Shown here piece by piece: positions 25,169 through 33,809 of a DNA stretch of 40,215 bases. The DNA comes from JAPLDB01 sp964356415. GTDB taxonomy: Bacteria > Bacteroidota > Bacteroidia > AKYH767-A > 2013-40CM-41-45. Both the position numbers and the translations under genes were made by a program. Location of the stretch: assembly GCA_964356415.1 (NCBI GenBank), contig CAYHHK010000024.1, positions 1-40,215 of the forward strand. Reading direction: 5' to 3'. How positions within the stretch are numbered: the stretch's first letter is position 1; each line of letters begins with the position of its first letter. The notes under the pieces are model-generated. The model did not search any database, had not been told where the DNA came from, and saw only the letters and a list, made by a program, of their open reading frames with translations.

Positions 25169-25909
25169 CTAAAAACGGAAGCCAACCCCAGCTGTAACAT
25201 TCAACTGAGAAATACGCTGGTGCACCTTGTGGTATTCCTCAGGCGTATTCCCCAAATAAGTACTTGAGGTTACCACTTTTTTAAATTCAGGATAAGAAGA
25301 AAAAAAATTGGCATTTACGGAAAGACACATGAACTCTGATATATTGTATTTGAGTCCGGCTCCGAAATTAATACAAAATGCTGAAGCAACTTCATCTGAC
25401 GACTGGCTAACAGAAATGGCATCAAAACTCGTGTCCTTGAAAACAGTAACGTCAACATCCGGATATTTGGTCCGCGAATACCCGGCAAGGAGTTGAAAAT
25501 TAAAAGATGCCTTTTGCAGCGGATAAGTAACATATCCACCGGCCATATAAGCCATCGTATTCCATTTTTCTAAATGTATGTCCGAAATAACAGCTCCCGG
25601 AATGTTTTTCTTAAGGTATTGATTGAATCTGTTTTTAACACCCTCTGTAAACAACCTGTTAGCTGTAGAATTGATCATAGCTGCAACACCAAGATACTTA
25701 TTCACGAGGTAGGTAAACATTACATTCAGACAGGTTCCCGCCGTTGCATAGCCGCTGGCACTGTCGTTCACATCTGCCAACTCAAACTTTCCAAAGGGAA
25801 CTGAAACACCATATCCGATCTCCAGCACTGCCGGTCGTTCATTATATGTCTGTGAATAACAGAGCCTGCCTGAAACTAAAATAAAAAGCAATACGAGCCG
25901 TTTCTTCAT
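25169..25909 (-). CDS. Outer-membrane beta-barrel protein
   Basis: 246 residues. Signal peptide MKKRLVLLFILVSGRLCYSQ. The mature part alternates short amphipathic strands with polar turns, with a start typical of porin-like small barrels (LEIGYGVSVPFGKFELADVN) and an end in aromatic-rich strand NVTAGVGFRF, with the terminal Phe usual for outer membrane proteins. It has about eight strands, as in the OmpW/PorT-like class. Substrate unknown. Divergent from the Kelch gene at 25977 with 67 bp between the starts, and convergent with the gene ending at 25160. Confidence 0.8.
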   Translation of the reverse strand: MKKRLVLLFILVSGRLCYSQTYNERPAVLEIGYGVSVPFGKFELADVNDSASGYATAGTCLNVMFTYLVNKYLGVAAMINSTANRLFTEGVKNRFNQYLKKNIPGAVISDIHLEKWNTMAYMAGGYVTYPLQKASFNFQLLAGYSRTKYPDVDVTVFKDTSFDAISVSQSSDEVASAFCINFGAGLKYNISEFMCLSVNANFFSSYPEFKKVVTSSTYLGNTPEEYHKVHQRISQLNVTAGVGFRF

Positions 25910-25952
25910 TCTGACCGGCTAAAGTAATTACTTCTTGTTTGCCATCTTTGCC

Positions 25953-25960
25953 TATTTTTG
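25953..25960 (+). promoter_or_regulatory. -7 box of the Kelch protein gene
   Basis: TATTTTTG fits TAnnTTTG and lies 16 nt before the ATG at 25977. It places the start downstream of the in-frame ATG at 25935. Confidence 0.5.
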
Positions 25961-25976
25961 GAACCATATTATAGAT

Positions 25977-27215
25977 ATGAACATGAAAAAAAATTCCATC
26001 TCTTTTTTATTTGTCATCTTGAGCTTATTCGCTTTTGCAAATCCTGATACATGGGTGCAAAAAACATCCTTGCCAGCACAGCCCAGGGCAGCAGCTGTAG
26101 GTTTTGCATTAAACGGTTTCGGGTATGTTGGTACAGGCCTTGACAGCACCGGAACCCTTCTGGACGATTTCTGGAAATATGATGCTTCTAACGATTCATG
26201 GTCTCAGGTAGCATCATTTGCCGGAACAGCCAGAAAAAACGCCGTGGCATTTGTGACCGATTCTTTTGCATTTGTTGGAACAGGGTATGATAACTCAGGA
26301 CTTACAAAAGATTTTTACCGATACAACGATCTGACTAATTTATGGACCCGGATCGAAGACCTTGACAGTTCCGGATCTGTTTATCCCCGAAGAGATGCGG
26401 CCGCATTTGCCGTCAGTAATACCGCTTACGTGGTTGGCGGATACAATGGCACCTCTTTCTATTCAAATGAAACATGGGAATATGATGAATCCAGAGACAC
26501 TGTGTGGCAAGAAAAGACTTCTTTTCCTCTATCGGGCAGAAGATGGGCAACTGCTTTTTCACTTGGAGGTTTTGGATTTGTTGGAATGGGTTACAATTAT
26601 TCCCAGGAGTATTTTAACGATTTCTGGAAATATGATGTGTCTTCAAATGTATGGACACAAATGGCTGATTACGATGGGAATAAACGTGCTTATGGTGTGG
26701 GCTTCGTGATCAATGGATTCGCCTTTGTCGGCACCGGATTTGATGCCTCACTAAAAGATGATTTTTACATGTATGATCTTGCCAATAATCAATGGAGTGC
26801 GATCGCATCCTTTGGAGGACAACCAACATCTGCTGCGGCAGGATTTTCAATCAATGGGAAAGGATATTTATTTGGAGGTATAGACACATCAGGATATAAA
26901 AACGAACTATGGGAATATACACCTGATAACACTGCGGGAATTGAAAACAATCCTCAAAATGCTGTCATACAGATAATCACAGCACCAAACCCCTCAACCA
27001 CGTTTATCAAATTTGAAAACCTTTATTTAAGTTTAAATGGCAATTATAAAATGGATCTGTTTGACTCTGCAGGCAAGTTGGTTCTTGAAAAGTCCCTAAC
27101 CAACAATGACAAAACAGTTTCAGTTGCAGGGCTTACCAGAGGAACTTATTACTATTCATTATATCAGCGAAACAAGAGAACAGATTGCGTAACCGGCAAA
27201 GTAATTCTTCAGTAG
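25977..27215 (+). CDS. Kelch-repeat beta-propeller protein with T9SS sorting domain
   Basis: 412 residues from ATG 25977 (MNMKKNSISFLFV; ATG 25983 is also possible), giving a signal peptide that ends near FAFA-N. About six Kelch repeats of roughly 50 residues follow, seen as recurring FVGTGYDNSG/DFYRYN/WTxI units: GYVGTGLDST-DDFWKYD, AFVGTGYDNS-DFYRYN, AYVVGGYNGT-ETWEYD, GFVGMGYNYS-DFWKYD, AFVGTGFDAS-DFYMYD, GYLFGGIDTS-ELWEYT. Together they should close a six-bladed propeller. The last ~80 residues are a T9SS type A domain (APNPSTTFIKF ... GKVILQ). Probably a surface binding protein. The next gene starts ten bases after the stop, so read-through is possible. Confidence 0.88.
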   Translation: MNMKKNSISFLFVILSLFAFANPDTWVQKTSLPAQPRAAAVGFALNGFGYVGTGLDSTGTLLDDFWKYDASNDSWSQVASFAGTARKNAVAFVTDSFAFVGTGYDNSGLTKDFYRYNDLTNLWTRIEDLDSSGSVYPRRDAAAFAVSNTAYVVGGYNGTSFYSNETWEYDESRDTVWQEKTSFPLSGRRWATAFSLGGFGFVGMGYNYSQEYFNDFWKYDVSSNVWTQMADYDGNKRAYGVGFVINGFAFVGTGFDASLKDDFYMYDLANNQWSAIASFGGQPTSAAAGFSINGKGYLFGGIDTSGYKNELWEYTPDNTAGIENNPQNAVIQIITAPNPSTTFIKFENLYLSLNGNYKMDLFDSAGKLVLEKSLTNNDKTVSVAGLTRGTYYYSLYQRNKRTDCVTGKVILQ

Positions 27216-27224
27216 AACCATCAG

Positions 27225-27992
27225 ATGAAAGGTATCAGCACACTCAGCATTATCCCGGTTCGCAAGGAACCCGGCGACCGCTCGGAAATGGTGTCGCAGA
27301 TCCTCTTTGGTGAAACATTTGAAATAACCGGAACAGAAAAATCGTGGACAAAAATTAAAATTGATTACGACGGATATTCCGGATGGATTGATACGAAACA
27401 GATAACCATCATTGACGATGAAGAAGCCCAAAAACTGGCAGCTACTCCTCTATCAGTATCTCTCGACCTGATTCAGCTTGTCCTCTGCGGAAAAGAAATG
27501 ACGCCGGTTGTACTTGGTTCTTCCCTCCCATTCTACTACGGAAAAAAATTTTTTATCGGTGAAAAAGAATACCTCTATGACGGAAGTGTTTTTACGATCA
27601 CCAATGCTGATATTTCCAAGGTCGCCGAACATGCTTTTATGTACATGAATGCGCCATACCTGTGGGGTGGCAGATCACCATTTGGCGTTGACTGCTCAGG
27701 GTTCACACAAATGGTATTTAAACTTTGTAGCATCAAACTGCTGCGGGATGCACATGAACAGGCAGGTCAGGGAAAAAGGGTAGCTGATTTGGCTGATTCG
27801 CGGGAAGGAGACCTTGCGTTTTTCAGGAATGAAGAGAAAAAAATTGTTCATGTGGGCATTGTACTAAACAACAACCGCATCATACATTCCAGCGGAAAAG
27901 TCAGAATTGACAGGCTTGATGAACAAGGCATCCTGAATGAAGAAACAGGAAAATATACTCACACACTTGCAGAAATAAGGAACATCAGATAG
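27225..27992 (+). CDS. C40 (NlpC/P60) cysteine peptidase with SH3-like domain
   Basis: 255 residues. N-terminal SH3-like region (about 1-70: SIIPVRKEPGDRSEMVSQILFGE, WTKIKIDYDGYSGWID), then a middle linker, then the NlpC/P60 domain (about 130-255). The catalytic triad is visible: Cys157 in GVDCSGF, His209 in VHVGIV and His221 in IIHSSG as the third polar residue. Such enzymes cut the stem peptides of peptidoglycan, usually at gamma-D-Glu-diamino acid bonds. No signal peptide is visible, so it may work on peptidoglycan fragments in the cytoplasm or use another export route. Just ten bases behind the Kelch gene. Confidence 0.92.
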   Translation: MKGISTLSIIPVRKEPGDRSEMVSQILFGETFEITGTEKSWTKIKIDYDGYSGWIDTKQITIIDDEEAQKLAATPLSVSLDLIQLVLCGKEMTPVVLGSSLPFYYGKKFFIGEKEYLYDGSVFTITNADISKVAEHAFMYMNAPYLWGGRSPFGVDCSGFTQMVFKLCSIKLLRDAHEQAGQGKRVADLADSREGDLAFFRNEEKKIVHVGIVLNNNRIIHSSGKVRIDRLDEQGILNEETGKYTHTLAEIRNIR

Positions 27993-28051
27993 CCGGTTTT
28001 TGTTCTCAGCAATAACTACATTCCCCCTTACACACTCTTTTTCCTAATGCT

Positions 28052-28059
28052 TACCTTTG
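28052..28059 (+). promoter_or_regulatory. copA -7 box
   Basis: TACCTTTG fits TAnnTTTG. The ATG at 28061 lies only one base downstream, so the ATG at 28067 is the better start; transcripts would have a very short leader. Confidence 0.5.
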
Positions 28060-28066
28060 CATGCAA

Positions 28067-30229
28067 ATGAATGAAAAGACTTTGCTTCATGTACAGGGGA
28101 TGACATGCGCCAATTGCGCAAATACGATTACCAAAACCCTTCAGAAGGAAGGACTCAAAGAAGTAAATGTAAATTACATCACTACTGAGGTCACTTTTGA
28201 AGAGGTAAAACCGGATCTCCTTGAAAAAGTGAAATCGCTTATCAACAGCATCGGATACAAGGTTTCCGAAGAAATGGCAAACCATAATGAATCCGGTGTT
28301 CATGAGGAACATCACGGGCATTCACTTTCAAAATCGGTTGATCAAAAGTTTCTCTGGAGTGCGATTTTCACCGCTCCCCTGCTGCTTCACATGTTTCTGC
28401 CTTTTCATTTCCTGCATGAGCCATTTGTTCAACTTGCGCTCTGCGTTCCGGTAATGGCAATCGGCATTTCCTATTTTGGAAAAAGTGCATGGGGCTCCTT
28501 CAAAGTTCGTGCAATGAATATGGATGTACTCATCTTTATTGGTTCTGTCTCTGCTTTTGTGTATAGCCTCGCCGGAATGTGGATGTATTATGGAACCCCT
28601 CAGGTCCGGGAATATCTCTTTTTTGAAACAGCAGCATCCATCATATCATTTGTGCTGCTTGGCAATGTGCTGGAGCAACGCTCGGTGAGGCAAACGACTT
28701 CAGCCATTCATGAACTGAGTAAGCTGCAGCCGCAGAAAGCAAAGAAAATTATCATTGGGGAAACTGGATTAGAATCTTTTCTTGAGATCAAATCAACAGA
28801 AATTAAAAAAGACGATCTTCTTTTCATCGGTACCGGAGATAAAATCCCTGTCGATGGAGTGGTGATCTCCGGTAATGCCATGGTCAATGAAGCCATGATG
28901 ACAGGTGAAAGTCTTCCTGTTTCCAAAACAATAAATGAAAAAATAACCGGCGGAACAGTCATAGAAGCCGGCTCGCTGAAAATGAAAGCAGAGGCCATCG
29001 GCAGTGATACAGCACTGGCAAAAATTATCAGGATGGTAGGCGATGCCCAGCTTTCCAAGCCGGATATTCAGCGATTGGGTGACAGGGTGAGCAATATTTT
29101 TGTGCCTGCAGTTTTGCTGATAGCCGCGCTTACCTTTCTTGTTACTTATTTTTTTCTTGAAGCCGGTATCAGATCAAGCGTAATGCGAAGCATTGCCGTC
29201 CTTGTTATTTCATGCCCCTGTGCAATGGGACTTGCAACCCCGACAGCATTGATGGTTGGCATCGGAAGGGCTGCGAGAAATGGAATCCTGATCAAGGGCG
29301 GAAGTACGGTTGAAGTTTTTTCCAAGATCAAAACAATTATTTTTGACAAAACCGGTACACTTACAACAGGCAATTTCAAAATTAAAAAAATTGAATCCAT
29401 TGATGTTCCGGAGAATGAAATCAGGGCATTGCTGTATGCACTCGAACAACATTCATCGCATCCCATTGCCAGATCTTTAGTGAAAGCATGTGAAGATTTC
29501 AGTTCGCAGGCAGCAGAATTGAAATGGAAAACCATCGACGAAGACAAAGGAAGAGGTATCAATGCCACCGACGCAAATGGAAATCTTTATAGCGCCGGTT
29601 CATTTATCATGGCCAGACATTGCACAAATGATGATTCGCATTCGGTTTACCTTTTAAAAAACAACAAACTTCTTGCAACAATTGATCTTGAAGACGAAAT
29701 TAAGCCCGGCGCTGTCGAAACCATTGCAGCTTTAAAAAAGCTTGGTATTAAAACCGTCATGCTGAGTGGCGACAGGAAAATGATCTGTGAAAACATTGCA
29801 AGAGAACTGCAGATGGATGAAGTCTTCAGCGAACAACTTCCGGCGCAAAAACTGGAACTGGTTGCAAAATTCAGTAAAGAAAACCTCACAGCTATGGTAG
29901 GTGACGGTATCAATGACGCCCCTGCGCTCGCAAAAGCCGCCGTAGGCATTTCATTGAGCGATGCTTCTCAGGTAGCCATTCAGTCTGCACAGATAATCCT
30001 GTTAAAAAGTACCGACCTCCGCTCACTCCTGCTTTCCCTCCGGTTTTCAAAACATACATTGCTTACAATCAAACAGAATCTCTTCTGGGCATTTGCATAC
30101 AATGTGATTGCCATTCCTGTTGCAGCAGCAGGACTATTGAGTCCGGGAATTGGCGCACTTTCAATGGCCCTCAGCGATGTGGTGTTGATCAGCAATTCAA
30201 TCAGACTCCGGTTCAAGAAAATTGATTGA
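28067..30229 (+). CDS. copA: Copper-translocating P1B-type ATPase
   Basis: 720 residues from ATG 28067. An N-terminal heavy-metal-binding domain has GMTCANC (Cys14, Cys17). A His-rich linker follows (HEEHHGH, about 70-80). Then membrane segments, TGES (about 279), the ion motif CPC in SCPCAMGLATP (383-385), the phosphorylation site DKTGT with Asp427, the HP motif (SSHPIARS, about 465) and GDGINDAP (about 612). This is the full P1B set with CPC, typical for Cu(I) export to the periplasm. No copper chaperone or CopZ/CsoR gene lies next to it. The -7 box just upstream shows its own promoter. CPC does not fully exclude silver or other soft metals. Confidence 0.94.
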   Translation: MNEKTLLHVQGMTCANCANTITKTLQKEGLKEVNVNYITTEVTFEEVKPDLLEKVKSLINSIGYKVSEEMANHNESGVHEEHHGHSLSKSVDQKFLWSAIFTAPLLLHMFLPFHFLHEPFVQLALCVPVMAIGISYFGKSAWGSFKVRAMNMDVLIFIGSVSAFVYSLAGMWMYYGTPQVREYLFFETAASIISFVLLGNVLEQRSVRQTTSAIHELSKLQPQKAKKIIIGETGLESFLEIKSTEIKKDDLLFIGTGDKIPVDGVVISGNAMVNEAMMTGESLPVSKTINEKITGGTVIEAGSLKMKAEAIGSDTALAKIIRMVGDAQLSKPDIQRLGDRVSNIFVPAVLLIAALTFLVTYFFLEAGIRSSVMRSIAVLVISCPCAMGLATPTALMVGIGRAARNGILIKGGSTVEVFSKIKTIIFDKTGTLTTGNFKIKKIESIDVPENEIRALLYALEQHSSHPIARSLVKACEDFSSQAAELKWKTIDEDKGRGINATDANGNLYSAGSFIMARHCTNDDSHSVYLLKNNKLLATIDLEDEIKPGAVETIAALKKLGIKTVMLSGDRKMICENIARELQMDEVFSEQLPAQKLELVAKFSKENLTAMVGDGINDAPALAKAAVGISLSDASQVAIQSAQIILLKSTDLRSLLLSLRFSKHTLLTIKQNLFWAFAYNVIAIPVAAAGLLSPGIGALSMALSDVVLISNSIRLRFKKID

Positions 30230-30309
30230 CTCCCGTTATAATATTAATTACCGGTTTGGTATTAAGTCGCTCCGCCTTTATTCCATTTCTCAGGTTTAAT
30301 GAATTGATG

Positions 30310-30317
30310 TAGGTTTG
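30310..30317 (+). promoter_or_regulatory. -7 box of the glycosyltransferase gene
   Basis: TAGGTTTG fits TAnnTTTG, 15 nt before the ATG at 30333. A TTG codon inside this box is in frame but unlikely as start. Confidence 0.5.
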
Positions 30318-30332
30318 AACCGCTCAAACACC

Positions 30333-31511
30333 ATGGAAATAAAAAAGCGTATAAAAGTACTTTTCATTACGAAGTGGTTCATGAACCGCCATGACCCGCA
30401 GCTGGGCGTTTTTATACGCAAGCATGCATCGGCTGCAGCATTGCATTGTGATGTTGCGTTGTTATGTGTATTGAGTGATGAAAGTCAGAAAAATCTGATC
30501 GAGCTCGAAGAAAAGGAAGAATTCAACATCAGGTCATTTGTTGTTTACTTCCGGAAATTTAATTCATCAATTCCGTTTATAAACACTTTCATCAATTTCC
30601 TTCGATATATCAAAGCAAACAATGTTGGATTAAAAGAAATTGAAAAAAAATTTGGCAGGCATGATATTACGCATGCTTACATAATGCTAAGACCAGCGAT
30701 GGTCGCCTGGTGGCTGAAATTGACGCGCGGGATTCCATTTGTGATCAGCGAACAATGGAGCGGATATGCAACAGGAAAATTTTCGGGTAAGAATTCTTTG
30801 ACAAAAACAATGTACAGGTATATATTCCGTAAGGCAGATGCGGCAACTGCTGTTTCTGAATTCCTGAAATCAAAAATGGAAATTGCTGGATTGAAAAATA
30901 ATTACAGCATCACACCCAACGTTATAGAACCTGTGGCAAGAAAAATATCACCGTTGCCGGAAAATGGAAAAATAAAGGTCCTTACAGTCGCTGACCTTGT
31001 TGATGAAATAAAAAACATCAGTGCAACGATCAGGGTCATTGCTGAAATTTCACAAACAAATAAGCAAATTGAATTTCATATCATCGGACATGGAAAAGAT
31101 GAAATGATGCTGAAAGATCTCGCCCGCTCATTAAACGTCCTTGATGTGGTTGTCTTTTTTCATGGAGTTAAGACAAATGAAGAAGTATTCCAGTATCTTT
31201 ATGCAAGTCAGTTTCTGGTCATGAATTCCCGTTTTGAAACCTTTTCTCTCATCTGTATTGAAGCAATGGCTTGCGGCATTCCGGTTATTGCAACGCGCTG
31301 TGGCGGTCCGGATGAATTCATTATTGAAGAAACAGGAATACTCATAGAACCGGGAAAACCTGACCAGCTCAGGCATGCTATTGAAAGAATGATTACAGGT
31401 TACAAATCTTATGACAGCAGCATTTTGGTCCGTTTTGCAACAACCTGTTTCAGAGCAGCACAAACCGGAAAAAAAATGGAAGAAATTTATATCCGCTTGC
31501 TTGCACATTGA
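30333..31511 (+). CDS. Family 4 glycosyltransferase
   Basis: 392 residues from ATG 30333. The fold looks like GT-B: an N-terminal domain (VLFITKWFMNRHDPQLGVFIRKHA) and a C-terminal nucleotide-sugar domain (FHIIGHGKDEMML, then FETFSLICIEAMACGIPVIATRCGG). The E-x7-E pair near residues 301 and 309 is the family 4 signature for binding the donor sugar phosphate. Such enzymes build surface polysaccharides or glycolipids at the cytoplasmic face. The acceptor is unknown, and no polysaccharide cluster lies around it. Its own -7 box lies upstream. Confidence 0.9.
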   Translation: MEIKKRIKVLFITKWFMNRHDPQLGVFIRKHASAAALHCDVALLCVLSDESQKNLIELEEKEEFNIRSFVVYFRKFNSSIPFINTFINFLRYIKANNVGLKEIEKKFGRHDITHAYIMLRPAMVAWWLKLTRGIPFVISEQWSGYATGKFSGKNSLTKTMYRYIFRKADAATAVSEFLKSKMEIAGLKNNYSITPNVIEPVARKISPLPENGKIKVLTVADLVDEIKNISATIRVIAEISQTNKQIEFHIIGHGKDEMMLKDLARSLNVLDVVVFFHGVKTNEEVFQYLYASQFLVMNSRFETFSLICIEAMACGIPVIATRCGGPDEFIIEETGILIEPGKPDQLRHAIERMITGYKSYDSSILVRFATTCFRAAQTGKKMEEIYIRLLAH

Positions 31512-31567
31512 ACATTGCAAAGTAATGAGGCAGGCATTGCCTTTTCATGATAATCTGCAGCTATTTA

Positions 31568-31598
31568 TTTGGCTAAATGAAAGGTTTGATTAAATTTG
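31568..31598 (+). promoter_or_regulatory. Promoter of the first Asp-box paralog
   Basis: TTTG (31568-31571), 19-nt spacer and TAAATTTG (31591-31598) match the Bacteroidota consensus at both boxes with the ideal spacing. A leader of about 50 nt, rich in AAAT and TCC, precedes the ATG at 31651. Confidence 0.8.
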
Positions 31599-31650
31599 CC
31601 ACTCCAAAAGAGAAAATCCAAAAATTGTCTACCTAAAAATCCAAATTCAA

Positions 31651-33612
31651 ATGAAAAAACAAGTACTTATGGTTTTATTGGCAGGATCTGTAACAGCCTA
31701 TGCTCAAAACCGAATTGCTAAGAATGTCACACTACATGGACCGGCCTTGTTTAACACGGCTCAAAAATCAACGGAGCCTAGCATTGTAAGATCTTCCACC
31801 ATTATTCCTTCAACGACTGCACCTGCAAAACATCAGGCTTCAAAAAGAAAAGGGACAGGTAACCGCACCCAAACACTTTGCGAGTCTCCGATTGGATCTG
31901 CAGGAAACCAGTTTGGAACAGCATTTGGTCCCAAGACTAACCTGAACTACAACCGTGACCTCAATACGCTGACTTTCATTCACCGTTCAAATGATTTGAA
32001 TGGCTGGCCTAATACTGCAAACATTCTTTATGACATTTCTACAGATGGTGGCGCAACATGGCTGATTGACCAAGGGCCAATTTATATTGATACGACAAAT
32101 TTATTACGGGCCCGTTATCCTCAGGGTGGACAGTACAATCCTCCCGGAAATACCGATCCTGCAAATTCTTATGTTTCATCCTATGGCCCTTCAACTGATG
32201 GTACCAACTGGACAGCTCACTACAAAGGAAGCTCACAAGTTGGAACAACTACCCAGGTTCAGGCAACCTTTGATTTTGCAACTTCCGGTTTGAACTCTGT
32301 TGTTCCTCAGGGTGGCTGTGTTGTTAAAAATACAGGAGATGTTTGGTGGAGCGGCCGTGGTGATGATGGTTCACAGTTAGTCTACAATGATACTGTTGTA
32401 TTATCTCATGGCGTATGGAACGCTACAAATCATGAGTATGATTACACATTTGATAAAATTTATGTGCCTGTGATGACTGATATTGATGGCGCAAAAATGT
32501 GGAACAATTGCGCTGTTATTTTCAACGACAATGGCGATATTGGCTATATCGTCACGTTGGGCAATGACTGGGTAAATACAACTGACATTCTTGATTCAGC
32601 AATGGGTATTATCGTTTACAAAACCACAAATGGTGGCGCATCATGGAATGAGATACCGCATCCAAATCAAAATCTGGTGGATCAGATGCTGTTGAATGGT
32701 GGTTATGCATATATGACCTCTTCGCAACTGGATATTGCAATGGATGCTGATAATGGACTTCACATTGCGCTTCCTGTTGTTCCTTTTCAGGCGGGTAATA
32801 CAATTTACCTTGGTTATGAATACGCTTCATGGGGATTGTTCGACTTTTTCACAACAGATGATCTGTCATGGAATGTATGTCTTATTACAAAGCCCCAGAC
32901 TTATTATGGAGACTTTGGAATTGCAGGTTCAACAGTTGACCCTCAGATTCAGGAAGAGAACCGCGTTCAAATCAGCCGCAACTGGGAAGGCTCAAAGATC
33001 TTTTATACATGGTTTGATACAGATACTGCGGTATTTGGACCCGGCCTGAATAACTTTCCTGATGCACGCTCTGTTGGCAGAGACCTGGATGGAGGATTGT
33101 GGACTGCAGAAGTTGGCCATACTGAATTCAGCGGTACTAGTGCAGACGGCAATTCACTTTGGGGAAACGTTTGTTATTACACCATCAATGACGGAACAAA
33201 CGAGAATATTCCGTTTGTGATTGACGTAATGACTAACAATACCGGTGAGCCTGTGAATTTCTTTTATGAAGGTTGTGCTTCCATGAGCAATTATGTTAAT
33301 CCCGGAAATTGCTTCCTGATTGATGGCATTTCTGACCCTGCTACTACTTCAGGTGCTTTCGGAGTATCAGCCAATTATCCAAATCCATATTCCGGAAAAA
33401 CAAATGTGAACGTTACGCTTGTTAAATCAGGTGATGTTACTATTGAAATTAGTAATTCAATCGGACAAGTACTTTCAACATCAACTTACAAGAATCTCAA
33501 TGCAGGCAATAATTCACTTACCATTGATGGAACTTCACTAAGCAACGGTTTGTATTTCTATACTGTTAAGGCAGGTGGTGAATCTGTTACAAAAATCATG
33601 AGTGTTGAGTGA
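31651..33612 (+). CDS. Asp-box (BNR) beta-propeller-like T9SS protein, paralog 1
   Basis: 653 residues, signal peptide MKKQVLMVLLAGSVTAYAQ. A low-complexity Ser/Thr/Ala/Lys region (about 20-75) precedes a propeller-like body. Asp-box motifs are visible: STDGGATW (about 130-137) and TTNGGASW (about 326). Further shared blocks are VVKNTGDVWWSG, GDIGYIVTLGNDWV, KIFYTWFDTDTAVFG and SLWGNVCYYTINDGT. The last ~80 residues (NYPNPYSGKTNV ... TKIMSVE) are a T9SS type A domain. Asp-box proteins include sialidases, but no sialidase arginine triad or FRIP motif was recognised, so enzyme activity is not claimed. First of three tandem paralogs, with its own promoter and terminator. Confidence 0.88.
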   Translation: MKKQVLMVLLAGSVTAYAQNRIAKNVTLHGPALFNTAQKSTEPSIVRSSTIIPSTTAPAKHQASKRKGTGNRTQTLCESPIGSAGNQFGTAFGPKTNLNYNRDLNTLTFIHRSNDLNGWPNTANILYDISTDGGATWLIDQGPIYIDTTNLLRARYPQGGQYNPPGNTDPANSYVSSYGPSTDGTNWTAHYKGSSQVGTTTQVQATFDFATSGLNSVVPQGGCVVKNTGDVWWSGRGDDGSQLVYNDTVVLSHGVWNATNHEYDYTFDKIYVPVMTDIDGAKMWNNCAVIFNDNGDIGYIVTLGNDWVNTTDILDSAMGIIVYKTTNGGASWNEIPHPNQNLVDQMLLNGGYAYMTSSQLDIAMDADNGLHIALPVVPFQAGNTIYLGYEYASWGLFDFFTTDDLSWNVCLITKPQTYYGDFGIAGSTVDPQIQEENRVQISRNWEGSKIFYTWFDTDTAVFGPGLNNFPDARSVGRDLDGGLWTAEVGHTEFSGTSADGNSLWGNVCYYTINDGTNENIPFVIDVMTNNTGEPVNFFYEGCASMSNYVNPGNCFLIDGISDPATTSGAFGVSANYPNPYSGKTNVNVTLVKSGDVTIEISNSIGQVLSTSTYKNLNAGNNSLTIDGTSLSNGLYFYTVKAGGESVTKIMSVE

Positions 33613-33646
33613 TCCGAACTAATTGACCTGAGTAAAATCCGGTCTG

Positions 33647-33683
33647 AAAACGGGCATGAATCCATTTCATGCCCGTTTTTTTT
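33647..33683 (+). terminator. Strong terminator after paralog 1
   Basis: CGGGCATGAA (33651-33660) pairs perfectly with TTCATGCCCG (33666-33675), extended by AAAA/TTTT to 14 pairs, with a TCCAT loop and eight T's. Confidence 0.95.
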
Positions 33684-33717
33684 ACAAAATCGTGATCTTG
33701 CAGATCAAAAACTTGCA

Positions 33718-33744
33718 TAACTTTGAACTTTAATTTTACATTTG
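33718..33744 (+). promoter_or_regulatory. Two possible -7 boxes of paralog 2
   Basis: TAACTTTG (33718-33725) and TACATTTG (33737-33744) both fit TAnnTTTG; TTG occurs upstream of each at 17 and 21 nt. Which is used cannot be decided. The ATG at 33810 lies 65 nt after the second. Confidence 0.5.
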
Positions 33745-33809
33745 CAAAAATCTCTTAAACCAAATCCAGAAATTAAATTTACCTATTAATTAATCTTAAA
33801 TTAAAACCA

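Noticed and set aside
26362..26709. A 115-residue plus-strand protein
   Set aside because: It is in another frame of the Kelch gene and its residues are shifted images of the Kelch repeats.
29146..29568. A 140-residue minus-strand protein
   Set aside because: It is antisense to the ion-transport and phosphorylation motifs of copA, which are clearly the coding strand.
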